Source of the DNA: Gammaproteobacteria bacterium RIFCSPHIGHO2_12_FULL_45_12
GTDB taxonomy: Bacteria; Pseudomonadota; Gammaproteobacteria; DSM-16500
Length of the DNA stretch: 10,213 nt
Direction: 5' to 3'
Assembly: GCA_001801665.1 (NCBI GenBank)
Contig: MGYH01000004.1
Coordinates: 24,901 to 35,113 of the forward strand
Position numbers and translations under genes: made by a program. How positions within the stretch are numbered: position 1 is the first letter of the stretch; every line of letters begins with the position of its first letter. Below the pieces are notes generated by a model, which did no database searches, had not been told where the DNA came from, and saw nothing but the letters and a program-made list of their open reading frames with translations. Of this stretch, positions 1 through 7,198 are shown piece by piece.

Positions 1-1
1 C

Positions 2-268
2 GCTAATCTGGCGGAATTGGCCGCCTGGTTTGAGACACATGCGGGTGAGCAGCGTGGTGAAATGGTGATTTTGGTGGCAGGCATGGATGAGGAAGCGAGT
101 GAGCGTAAAGAGGTGGTGCCATTGCAAGTGTTGACGATTTTATTAGAAGAGCTGCCTGTCAAGCAGGCGGCTGCACTGGCGAGCAAGATCACAGGCGAGC
201 GAAAAAACAAGTTGTATGAGGCGGCACTTGCCCTGCAGCAGGCAAAAGCCAAGGCGCGACCCCTGTAA
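2..268 (+). CDS. rsmI: RsmI, 16S rRNA (cytidine-1402-2'-O)-methyltransferase, C-terminal end (5' truncated by window)
   Basis: Only the last 88 codons are visible; the reading frame is open from position 2, so the true start lies upstream. The protein would be a SAM-dependent methyltransferase that adds a 2'-O-methyl group to C1402 of 16S rRNA in the cytoplasm. The visible part resembles the RsmI C-terminus: a 'RGEMVILVAG' strand (family form RGEivlvveG), then 'LLEELPVKQAAALASKITGERKNKLYEAAL', quoted here as the helical tail with the family pattern LP.KqAa.la..itg..kn.lY..al. The catalytic tetrapyrrole-methylase-type domain is outside the window. It is followed at once by an intrinsic terminator and then the RNase P RNA gene, an arrangement known from other gammaproteobacteria such as Pseudomonas. 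Recognition is by remembered family pattern, not alignment. Confidence 0.85.
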   Translation, partial: ANLAELAAWFETHAGEQRGEMVILVAGMDEEASERKEVVPLQVLTILLEELPVKQAAALASKITGERKNKLYEAALALQQAKAKARPL

Positions 269-274
269 AATTCA

Positions 275-295
275 CCCCTTGGAGAGGGGGTTTTT
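275..295 (+). terminator. Intrinsic terminator of rsmI
   Basis: CCCCTT (275-280) pairs with GAGGGG (284-289), with one T-G wobble and a 3-nt loop. One G and then five Ts (291-295) follow. It starts 7 nt after the rsmI stop codon, so it should separate rsmI transcription from rnpB. The stem is short but GC-rich. Confidence 0.7.
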
Positions 296-299
296 CTGA

Positions 300-329
300 T
301 TACGCATGATCAAAACACTGTGATATGCT
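300..329 (+). promoter_or_regulatory. Putative rnpB promoter
   Basis: TGATATGCT at 321-329 reads as an extended -10 element (TGn followed by TATGCT, 4 of 6 matches to TATAAT). It ends 7 nt before the predicted RNA 5' end at 337, the expected distance. No good -35 hexamer is visible at 17-18 nt upstream (TTACGC at 300-305 is poor), so the call rests on the extended -10 and its position. Confidence 0.45.
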
Positions 330-336
330 TCCCATC

Positions 337-706
<370 letters not shown>

Positions 707-836
707 CTGATTTTATCTGCCCTTTCATTGTGTTGGCGAAGAGGCGGCAGCTTACTTGCTGGCCCCCCAAGCTGCTTGTGGCAGCGTCTATGGCGGGTCA
801 TTAAAGATGCCATTTGGACTAAAAAACGCGATTTCC

Positions 837-880
837 GTGGAACAAAGTGGTAGAAAGTGTTGTTTTGTGGAAAATTGTGG
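837..880 (+). promoter_or_regulatory. MraZ operator: five boxes with exact 10-bp spacing
   Basis: GTGG/GTGT cores begin at 837, 847, 857, 867 and 877, exactly one helical turn apart. Boxes at 844-850 (AAAGTGG) and 854-860 (AAAGTGT) fit the published MraZ box AAAGTG(T/G); those at 864-870 (TTTGTGG) and 874-880 (ATTGTGG) keep only the GTGG core. MraZ is known to bind arrays of such repeats upstream of its own gene as a ring-shaped oligomer, in E. coli as well as in mollicutes. The last box touches the predicted -10 element, so binding here would be expected to block transcription. The autoregulation is inferred from the family; the periodic repeat is directly visible. Confidence 0.9.
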
Positions 881-886
881 TATATT
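860..886 (+). promoter_or_regulatory. Putative promoter of the dcw cluster (Pmra)
   Basis: TATATT (881-886) matches the -10 consensus at five of six positions and is preceded by TGG (878-880), giving an extended -10. TTGTTT (860-865) is a possible -35 but only 15 nt away, so the extended -10 may carry most of the recognition. A start near 893 would give an mRNA leader of about 80 nt. The MraZ boxes occupy the spacer and -35 region. Confidence 0.6.
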
Positions 887-972
887 TAACTTACCCACCG
901 AAAGATTTAGGTGATTTAGGGAAATATTAAAGATTCCGGAGGGGGTGGGTTTTAGTTCAGGAGGTCATTATC

Positions 973-1434
973 GTGTTTCGCGGTATCACTGGGGTCAACA
1001 TCGATGCGAAAGGCAGGATTGTGATGCCCACCCGTTATCGCGAACGGCTGCAATTAGACAGTCAGAGCGCGGTGGTGCTGACCATTGACACCGAAGAGCG
1101 CTGTCTGTTGATGTATCCTCTGCCGGAATGGGAAACGATTGAAGGAAAGTTGGCGGCCTTGCCGAGCTTTAACCCGGCGGCGCGCCGCATCCAGCGTCTG
1201 CTGATGGGACATGCAACGGATGTCGAGCTGGATAGCCATGGACGTATTCTGTTGCCGCCACTGTTGCGCGATTATGCTGGATTGCAGAAACGTGCCGTGT
1301 TAGTGGGGCAAGGGAAAAAGTTTGAATTGTGGGATGAGGCTCATTGGGAAGGATGCCGTGGGCGTTGGCTGCAAGAAGAATCTAATCCGGATGAGAAAAT
1401 ATGGCCGGATGAAGTGAAAGCGATCTCTTTATAA
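973..1434 (+). CDS. mraZ: MraZ, transcriptional regulator of the dcw cluster
   Basis: This is a DNA-binding protein of the SpoVT-AbrB fold that forms ring-shaped oligomers and controls transcription of its own cluster. Two copies of the fold are visible: residues about 5-52 with the D-x-x-G-R signature at D11-R15 (DAKGR), and about 81-124 with DSHGR at D87-R91, followed by the typical 'GQGKKFELWDEAHWE' stretch. The length of 153 residues equals the usual family size (about 150). The GTG start is chosen because it gives the family N-terminus MFRG and has a perfect AGGAGGT ribosome site (959-965) 7 nt upstream. The gene lies just downstream of five MraZ boxes, consistent with autoregulation. 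rsmH follows after 26 nt, the standard order. Confidence 0.97.
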   Translation: MFRGITGVNIDAKGRIVMPTRYRERLQLDSQSAVVLTIDTEERCLLMYPLPEWETIEGKLAALPSFNPAARRIQRLLMGHATDVELDSHGRILLPPLLRDYAGLQKRAVLVGQGKKFELWDEAHWEGCRGRWLQEESNPDEKIWPDEVKAISL

Positions 1435-1460
1435 GTAAAGTAAATGGAGTTTACGATTAA

Positions 1461-2417
1461 ATGGCAGTGCCTCGTATGAGTGAATTATTTAATCAACATA
1501 TTCCCGTACTTCTTGCGGAGGCGGTAGACAATCTGGTTGTGGTAGCAGAGGGTATTTATGTCGATGCCACGTTTGGACGTGGGAGTCATTCGCAGGCCAT
1601 TTTAAATCGTTTAAGCCCACAAGGTCGTTTGCTTGCCTTTGACAAAGACCCCGATGCGGTGGCATATGCAAAGCAAGTCATGACGGATAAACGATTCAGT
1701 ATTTTTCATCGTTCGTTTTCACATTTACAAATGTGTTTAAGTGAAGTGGGTGTGTTTGGCAAAGTGAATGGCATCTTATTTGATCTGGGCGTCTCTTCAC
1801 CACAGTTAGACGACCCAGAGCGAGGGTTTAGTTTCGTCCGGGAAGGCAAGCTCGACATGCGTATGGATAACAGTCAGGGCATTGATGCCATGACATGGTT
1901 GTCATCGGTGGGGGAAACAGAGCTTGCTGATATTCTATGGCAATATGGCGAGGAGCGATTCTCAAAAAGAATTGCTCGCGCCATTGTTGCAGCGCGTGAG
2001 GTTGGTGCGATCACCACCACGGCACAGTTGGCCCATATTATTAAATTTGCGGTACCAAAGCCAAAGAAGCCCCAGGATAAACATCGTGCGACACGCAGTT
2101 TTCAGGCCATTCGTATTGTAGTGAATCAGGAGTTATCTGAACTTGAAAGGGCGCTCGAGCAATCATTGGAAGCGTTGGCCGTGGGCGGGCGTTTAGCCGC
2201 CATTAGTTTTCACTCTCTGGAAGATCGAATCGTGAAGCAGTTTATTAGAAAGCATGAGAAGGGTGACGAGTTGCCAAGAGGGTTGCCCGTTAAGGGCGGC
2301 ACTTTCAATGCAAGATTAAAATCGATCGGAAAAGCCATTAAACCGGCGTTAGCAGAAATGGATGTCAATCCCAGAGCGCGAAGCGCCATTTTACGAATAG
2401 CGGAGAAACAATCATGA
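1461..2417 (+). CDS. rsmH: RsmH (MraW), 16S rRNA (cytosine-1402-N4)-methyltransferase
   Basis: It methylates N4 of C1402 in the ribosomal P site using SAM; the 2'-O position of the same nucleotide is the target of RsmI, encoded at the left edge of this window. Family motifs in order: HIPVLLAEAV (13-22), the SAM loop DATFGRGSHS (35-44), AFDKDPDAV (59-67), GILFDLGVSSPQLDDPERGF in the middle, ATRSFQAIRIVVNQEL, AISFHSLEDRIVK, and the C-terminal NPRARSAILRIAE. In the SAM loop Ser42 stands where I recall Gly as usual (GRGGHS), a mild change. The length of 318 is close to E. coli (313). ATG 1461 has GGAG (1446-1449) 11 nt upstream. An in-frame ATG at 1476 would give MSELFNQHIPVLL and cannot be excluded. 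The stop overlaps the ftsL start (ATGA, 2414-2417). Confidence 0.96.
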   Translation: MAVPRMSELFNQHIPVLLAEAVDNLVVVAEGIYVDATFGRGSHSQAILNRLSPQGRLLAFDKDPDAVAYAKQVMTDKRFSIFHRSFSHLQMCLSEVGVFGKVNGILFDLGVSSPQLDDPERGFSFVREGKLDMRMDNSQGIDAMTWLSSVGETELADILWQYGEERFSKRIARAIVAAREVGAITTTAQLAHIIKFAVPKPKKPQDKHRATRSFQAIRIVVNQELSELERALEQSLEALAVGGRLAAISFHSLEDRIVKQFIRKHEKGDELPRGLPVKGGTFNARLKSIGKAIKPALAEMDVNPRARSAILRIAEKQS

Positions 2418-2749
2418 ACGCGGCAGCACGCTTAGTTCATCAACATGCCTTACCTCGTCATTTACTCTTAACGCATCTGTTGAGTCGGCGTCAAGTGACT
2501 GCGTTGACGTTAATATTGACAGTGTTGTTGTCAGCGTTAAGTATTGTTTATGTGACGCATGCCACCCGTCTAATGTATGCGAACTATCAGCGTAATCTGG
2601 TAGAGCAATCTCGTTTGCATGTCGAGCACAGTCAATTGTTACTTGAGCAAAGCACCTGGACCACGCAGGCTCGAATTCAGCAGATTGCGACCAGCAAACT
2701 ACAGATGGTCACTCCTAACCATGACTCCATCGTGGTTGTCAGGGAGTAG
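2414..2749 (+). CDS. ftsL: FtsL, cell division protein
   Basis: A small bitopic inner-membrane protein that joins FtsB and FtsQ and activates the FtsWI septal synthase. Visible layout: a cytoplasmic N-terminus of about 26 residues rich in His and Arg, one transmembrane helix (about 27-47, VTALTLILTVLLSALSIVYV), then a periplasmic heptad region (about 50-95) suited to coiled-coil pairing, and a tail with 'IATSKLQMVTP' resembling the conserved FtsL end. The length of 111 is close to E. coli FtsL (121). FtsL sequences diverge strongly, so the call leans on topology and on position between rsmH and ftsI, which is diagnostic. Its ATG overlaps the rsmH stop as ATGA, suggesting translational coupling. 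Confidence 0.93.
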   Translation: MNAAARLVHQHALPRHLLLTHLLSRRQVTALTLILTVLLSALSIVYVTHATRLMYANYQRNLVEQSRLHVEHSQLLLEQSTWTTQARIQQIATSKLQMVTPNHDSIVVVRE

Positions 2750-2764
2750 AGAAAGTGTCAAACC

Positions 2765-4435
2765 ATGAAAATAGAATCCAGGGCAACTTATATAGCGTGG
2801 CGTTTTTACCTGATTCTGGCACTGGTTATTCTGGTTGCGCTTGCGCTGGTTGTTCGCGTTTTTGATCTTACCATTCTTAATCAGCATTTTCTAAAAAAAC
2901 AGGGCGATAATCGCGTGTTGCGCATGGTGAATACGCCAGCGTTTCGCGGCATGATTTTAGATAGAAATGGTATTCCACTGGCAGTGAGTACAACGGTTTA
3001 TTCTGCATGGATGAATCCAAAGGAGCTGGTTCCGACGAAAAGCACGGTTGCATCGCTTGCACGTTTGCTAAAAATAACGCCGGTGGAATTGGCGAGCGAT
3101 GTGAAGGCTAAACAAAAAAAAATGCGTGAATTTGCCTATCTGAAGCGTGGGCTGTCACCTGAGGTTGCCAATCAAATAAAGGCATTAAACATTCCTGGCT
3201 TATACACGCAAGAAGCCTCGCACCGTTATTATCCGGAAGGAGAAATGATGGCACAAGTGATTGGGTTTACGAATGTGGATGATAATGGGCAAGAAGGTTT
3301 GGAGCTTGCCTATGATCGCTTTCTGCGCGGTGAACCCGGTAAAAAGTGGGTTATCAAGGATAGATTGGGGCGTGTGATTTCAGATGTCAAACAAGTGCAG
3401 GAGCAGGTGGCGGGAAAAGACCTGACATTGAGCCTTGATCGTCGCATACAATATCTGGCATACCGTGAGTTGTTGAACGCCGTCACGAAAACACAAGCAG
3501 CGTCAGGGTCCGTTGTGGTGCTTGATGCGCGTACGGGAGAGGTGTTGGCCATGGTGAATCAGCCTTCATTTAATCCCAATAATCGTACGGGTCATATCAT
3601 TGGCGCGTTACGGAATCGTGCCGTAACCGATACTTTCGAGCCAGGTTCAACGATCAAGGCTTTTAGTATGGCGAGCGCCATGGAGACAGGAAAATTTCAT
3701 CCCGATACGGTGATTGACACTGATCCTGGCTGGATGCGGGTTGGCCGCAACGTGGTGAAGGATGAGCATAATAATGGGCCGTTGACGGTGACTGAGATCA
3801 TGCAAAAATCAAGCAACGTTGGGGTGACTAAAATGGTGCTGGGGGTTCAACCCGATCAGTTATGGCGATTATTAAGTCGGGTAGGGTTCGGTGAAATCAC
3901 TGGCATTGGTTTTCCCGGGGAGCAAAGTGGTTCCTTAGTCCGGCATCATCCTTGGGGCGCGTTCACGTTGGCAACGCTCGCTTTTGGTTATGGCTTGTCG
4001 GTCACGACGTTGCAGTTGGCGCGAGCTTATTCCGTCTTGGCAAATGATGGAATCAGGCGTCCTGTTTCGTTGCTGAAACTGGCCAACGCGCCAGCGGGTG
4101 ACGCGGTGATGAATGCTAAAGTGGCGCAGCAAATGCTGGGTTTACTGGAGTCGGTGGTGATGAGAAAAGGGACGGGCCATTTGGCGAGGATTCCTGGCTA
4201 TCGGGTTGCTGGTAAAACGGGTACGGCGCGCATGGCGGGTTTGCACGGCTATCAAAAGCAATATGTGGCTTCGTTTGTCGGGATTGCGCCTGTTAGTCAG
4301 CCACGATTAATTGTGGCGGTGGTGATGAATGATGTCAGGGGAAAACGGATATTGGGCGGTCAAATTGCGAGTCCGGTTTTTGAGAAAATCATGGAGGAGT
4401 CATTGCGTATTCTGAACGTTCCGCCTGATGCCTGA
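2765..4435 (+). CDS. ftsI: FtsI (PBP3), septal peptidoglycan D,D-transpeptidase
   Basis: This class B penicillin-binding protein cross-links septal peptidoglycan as partner of FtsW. A short cytoplasmic tail and one transmembrane helix (about 14-31) are followed by the periplasmic pedestal domain, starting with FRGMILDRNGIPLAVS, the class B signature. The transpeptidase domain has all three active-site motifs: S295-T-I-K298 (nucleophile Ser295, in FEPGSTIKAF), S349-S-N351, and K484-T-G486 (VAGKTGTARM). The length of 556 is near E. coli (588). ATG 2765 lies 15 nt after the ftsL stop; the ribosome site is weak (a G/A-rich stretch 2741-2754), so coupling to ftsL is likely. A run of nine As lies at 3114-3122 (residues Q117-M120). 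The last codons and the stop are part of a large inverted repeat (4421-4502). Confidence 0.97.
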   Translation: MKIESRATYIAWRFYLILALVILVALALVVRVFDLTILNQHFLKKQGDNRVLRMVNTPAFRGMILDRNGIPLAVSTTVYSAWMNPKELVPTKSTVASLARLLKITPVELASDVKAKQKKMREFAYLKRGLSPEVANQIKALNIPGLYTQEASHRYYPEGEMMAQVIGFTNVDDNGQEGLELAYDRFLRGEPGKKWVIKDRLGRVISDVKQVQEQVAGKDLTLSLDRRIQYLAYRELLNAVTKTQAASGSVVVLDARTGEVLAMVNQPSFNPNNRTGHIIGALRNRAVTDTFEPGSTIKAFSMASAMETGKFHPDTVIDTDPGWMRVGRNVVKDEHNNGPLTVTEIMQKSSNVGVTKMVLGVQPDQLWRLLSRVGFGEITGIGFPGEQSGSLVRHHPWGAFTLATLAFGYGLSVTTLQLARAYSVLANDGIRRPVSLLKLANAPAGDAVMNAKVAQQMLGLLESVVMRKGTGHLARIPGYRVAGKTGTARMAGLHGYQKQYVASFVGIAPVSQPRLIVAVVMNDVRGKRILGGQIASPVFEKIMEESLRILNVPPDA

Positions 4436-4512
4436 GGTGTCATGGTGGTAGGGGCGTTGTGTTTATCAACGAAGGGCGTACCGCTGACATTCATTCAGGC
4501 GGCAGGTTTTTT
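4421..4512 (+). terminator. Nested inverted repeat at the ftsI 3' end, possible terminator
   Basis: CCGCCTGA (4421-4428) pairs with TCAGGCGG (4495-4502). Inside it TGTCA (4438-4442) pairs with TGACA (4485-4489), GGTA (4447-4450) with TACC (4479-4482), and CGTTG (4455-4459) with CAACG (4467-4471) around a 7-nt loop. The 82-nt nested structure is followed by CAGG and six Ts (4507-4512). It includes the last ftsI codons and its stop (4433-4435). It may end or weaken ftsI transcripts, or protect their 3' end. It is longer and more interrupted than a classic terminator, and four bases separate stem and T run, so efficiency is uncertain. Confidence 0.5.
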
Positions 4513-4528
4513 CATCACAGCTAGACCG

Positions 4529-4557
4529 TTTAATTCAAGATCAATTTGCGTTATATT
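4529..4557 (+). promoter_or_regulatory. Possible murE promoter
   Basis: TATATT (4552-4557, 5 of 6 matches to TATAAT) stands 17 nt after a weak -35-like TTTAAT (4529-4534). It lies between the putative terminator and the murE start at 4588, in an AT-rich stretch. Support is modest, since AT-rich DNA often yields such matches. Confidence 0.35.
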
Positions 4558-4587
4558 GATGCAATCATTTCAATTTAGGCCGCACTG

Positions 4588-6075
4588 ATGTTGTTATCCC
4601 GTTTATTACATGCTGTTTTCAAGCTTCCGGTGAGCGCGGATAGGGAGATTAGCCGGTTAATTCTGGATAGTCGTCACATTCAGCCTAACGATGTCTTTGT
4701 GGCCGTCAAGGGCAGTCAACAAGATGGGCGTCACTATATTGCGAATGCGATTGCAAAGGGAGCGAGTGCGGTCTTGGTGCAAGCGGATGCCGTGACGCAA
4801 ACGATCACCATGGAACAATCGGTGCCCATTATTCCCATTGCCGAATTGCCTGCTTGCATGGGTGAGCTTGCTGCACGCTGTTATGATTATCCAGCGAAAC
4901 ACTTATACATGATTGGCGTCACGGGCACGAATGGTAAAACGTCGTGTACGCATTTTATAGCACAATTGTTGCAAGCACTCGGGTCACCTTGCGGCGTGAT
5001 TGGCACGCTTGGCGCTGGGTTGTTTGGGCAATTAGGCGAAGCAGGATTAACGACGCCTGATGCGTTCACCGTGCAAGCGGCGCTCGGTCAAATGCGGCAT
5101 CAGGGGGCGGACGCGGTCGCCATGGAGGTGTCTTCGCATAGTATTCATCAAGATCGTGTGAAGAATATTGGGTTTGATGTGGGGGTTTTTACCAATTTGA
5201 CACAAGACCATCTGGATTATCACGGCAATATGGCGGCTTACGCGGCGGTAAAGCGACGTTTTCTGAATGAATTATCCGTGAAGCAGTTAGTCATGAATGT
5301 GGACGATGCCTATGGGGAAAAATGGCTGTCAGAGCTTGCTTCCATCAAACCGGTGTATGCCTATAGCTTAAAGCCGCCGATTGCGGAGTCGGCAATCCCA
5401 TTAACTTATGCTGAAACCACGCAATTGTCTTTGCAGGGTATTCAGGCGATGGTGATGTCTCCCTGGGGGCGCGGCGTACTGACATTACCCTTAATTGGCC
5501 AGTTTAATCTGGGTAACGCGCTCGCCGCCTTGACGGTGTTATGTGTGAAAGGCCATTCTTTTGAACAACTATTGCCGCAATTTGCGAATTTGTCTTCGGT
5601 CCCTGGGCGGATGCAAGTCCTTGGCGGTGAGGGTGCTCCACGCGTGGTGGTTGATTTTGCCCATACTCCGGATGCGCTAGAAAAAGTGTTGAAAGCCTTG
5701 CGCGCGCATACGGACGGAAAATTGATTTGTGTGTTTGGGTGTGGCGGTGACAGAGACACAGGAAAACGCCCATTAATGGCAAAAATAGCAGAGCAATGGG
5801 CAGATCAGGTGATTGTGACAAATGATAATCCACGTCATGAGTCTGATGCGGCGATTGCTACGCAAATTATGCAAGGATTCACGTATCCTGAAAGGGTCGA
5901 AGTCGTGCTAAATCGTTCTCATGCAATTAAGAACAGTATACAATGTGCGGGAGCCCGGGACTGTGTTTTGATCGCGGGAAAAGGTGCGGAGCACTTCCAG
6001 CAAATTGGCGATGAAAAACGACCGTTTGATGATGTGGCGCAAGTTCGTCTTGTATTGGCAGCGATTGTCCGGTAA
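4588..6075 (+). CDS. murE: MurE, UDP-MurNAc-L-Ala-D-Glu:meso-diaminopimelate ligase
   Basis: This cytoplasmic ATP-dependent ligase adds the third residue to the peptidoglycan stem peptide. The N-terminal UMP-binding domain contains LILDSRHIQPNDVFVAV (24-40). The ATPase domain has the P-loop G113-TNGKT118, the TTPD loop (155-158), EVSSHSIHQDR (180-190) and the NLTQDHLDYH segment (203-212); Lys222 is the likely carbamylated lysine. The C-terminal domain carries D413-N-P-R416, the signature that selects meso-DAP rather than lysine, at the same numbering as E. coli. The length of 495 equals the E. coli protein, so it is neither truncated nor fused to MurF. ATG 4588 has only a weak AGG (4577-4579) upstream. 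In most gammaproteobacteria murF follows; here mraY follows after 27 nt. Confidence 0.97.
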   Translation: MLLSRLLHAVFKLPVSADREISRLILDSRHIQPNDVFVAVKGSQQDGRHYIANAIAKGASAVLVQADAVTQTITMEQSVPIIPIAELPACMGELAARCYDYPAKHLYMIGVTGTNGKTSCTHFIAQLLQALGSPCGVIGTLGAGLFGQLGEAGLTTPDAFTVQAALGQMRHQGADAVAMEVSSHSIHQDRVKNIGFDVGVFTNLTQDHLDYHGNMAAYAAVKRRFLNELSVKQLVMNVDDAYGEKWLSELASIKPVYAYSLKPPIAESAIPLTYAETTQLSLQGIQAMVMSPWGRGVLTLPLIGQFNLGNALAALTVLCVKGHSFEQLLPQFANLSSVPGRMQVLGGEGAPRVVVDFAHTPDALEKVLKALRAHTDGKLICVFGCGGDRDTGKRPLMAKIAEQWADQVIVTNDNPRHESDAAIATQIMQGFTYPERVEVVLNRSHAIKNSIQCAGARDCVLIAGKGAEHFQQIGDEKRPFDDVAQVRLVLAAIVR

Positions 6076-6102
6076 GGAAAATGCAGTTAGTGGAGAGGCA
6101 GC

Positions 6103-7185
6103 ATGTTGGTTTGGATCAGTGAGTGGCTGGCAAATTATTTTCGTTTTTTTCACGTGGTTCAATACCTGACTTTGCGCGGCATTTTAGGAACGCTGACGGC
6201 ACTGACCATGTCCTTGTGGCTGGGGCCTGTGATCATCCGCCAGTTGAGCCTGCGTCACATGGGGCAGGTCGTTCGGGATGATGGGCCGCAAAGTCATTTG
6301 AGTAAAGCGGGAACGCCCACCATGGGCGGTACCTTAATTCTGGTCACCCTATTGCTTAGCACCTTGTTGTGGAGTGATTTATCCAATCGTTATGTCTGGC
6401 TGGTATTAGTTGTCATGGTGGGATTTGGCGCCATTGGTTACTGGGATGATTATCGAAAATTGGTGTTGAAGCATAGTCGCGGCATGCCAGCACGGCAAAA
6501 ATATTTATTACAATCGTTGATTGGATTTGGCGCTGCCTTTTATCTTTATTTCGCCGCCACGTTGCCAGCGGAAACCCAGTTAGTGATTCCTTTTTTCAAG
6601 CAATTATCAGTGGTAATGGGCCCATTTTTTATTGTGCTGACTTATTTTGTCATTGTCGGCGCTAGCAATGCGGTGAATTTAACGGATGGCCTGGATGGGC
6701 TTGCCATTATGCCATGCGTGATGATTGGTGGTGCGCTGGGAGTGCTTGCTTATGTGGCGGGCAATGTCAATTTTGCGAATTATCTGGCGGTTCCCTATGT
6801 GCCAAGCGCCGGTGAACTCATTGTATTTTGTGGTTCATTAGTGGGGGCGGGGCTAGGATTTCTTTGGTTTAACACCTATCCTGCGCAAGTGTTTATGGGC
6901 GATGTCGGGGCACTTGCACTGGGGGCTGCGCTTGGGGTGATTGCCGTGATTGTCCGGCAAGAAATTGTTTTTTTCATCATGAGCGGTATTTTTGTGCTGG
7001 AAACGGTGTCGGTTATCTTGCAAGTCGCTTCTTATAAGTTAACGGGAAAGCGTCTCTTTAAAATGGCGCCAATACATCATCATTTTGAATTAAAAGGCTG
7101 GCCTGAGCCAAGAGTGATTGTGCGCTTCTGGATTATCACGTTTGTCCTGGTGCTGTGCGGTCTCGCTACTTTAAAACTGCGTTAA
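6103..7185 (+). CDS. mraY: MraY, phospho-N-acetylmuramoyl-pentapeptide transferase
   Basis: This polytopic inner-membrane enzyme transfers phospho-MurNAc-pentapeptide to undecaprenyl phosphate, making lipid I. The start MLVW and the length of 360 are the same as in E. coli. Catalytic and binding motifs: AGTPTMGG (69-76), D115-D116 in YWDDY (Mg2+ and phosphate site), NLTDGLDGL (192-200), FMGDVG with D267, and the histidine-rich loop PIHHHFELKGWPEP near the C-terminus. About ten hydrophobic segments are visible. In FMGDVGALALG an Ala replaces the Ser I recall in E. coli after DVG, a mild change. A strong ribosome site GGAGAGG (6092-6098) precedes the ATG. The neighbour upstream is murE, not murF, and murD follows after 13 nt. 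Confidence 0.98.
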   Translation: MLVWISEWLANYFRFFHVVQYLTLRGILGTLTALTMSLWLGPVIIRQLSLRHMGQVVRDDGPQSHLSKAGTPTMGGTLILVTLLLSTLLWSDLSNRYVWLVLVVMVGFGAIGYWDDYRKLVLKHSRGMPARQKYLLQSLIGFGAAFYLYFAATLPAETQLVIPFFKQLSVVMGPFFIVLTYFVIVGASNAVNLTDGLDGLAIMPCVMIGGALGVLAYVAGNVNFANYLAVPYVPSAGELIVFCGSLVGAGLGFLWFNTYPAQVFMGDVGALALGAALGVIAVIVRQEIVFFIMSGIFVLETVSVILQVASYKLTGKRLFKMAPIHHHFELKGWPEPRVIVRFWIITFVLVLCGLATLKLR

Positions 7186-7198
7186 ATGAGCAAACTTT

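Larger units (their letters stand above)
707..972 (+). other. Non-coding leader between rnpB and mraZ
   Basis: No credible gene is seen in these 266 nt. The first part (707-815) contains mutually exclusive small hairpins: GCAGCTT (747-753) can pair with AAGCTGC (769-775), or GCTGC (771-775) with GCAGC (781-785). Neither is followed by a T run, so neither is a clear terminator. The second part carries the MraZ box array, the promoter, a probable 5' UTR from about 893, and a consensus Shine-Dalgarno sequence AGGAGGT (959-965) placed 7 nt before the GTG start of mraZ. Within the UTR, ACCCACC (893-899) is complementary to GGTGGGT (944-950). Confidence 0.75.

Noticed and set aside
789..813. Small inverted repeat ATGGC/GCCAT as rnpB terminator
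   Set aside because: Five base pairs with a 14-nt loop and no T run; too weak.
5442..5833. Two minus-strand frames of about 105-109 codons inside murE
   Set aside because: Shadows of the well-supported MurE coding frame, with no recognisable domain or ribosome site.
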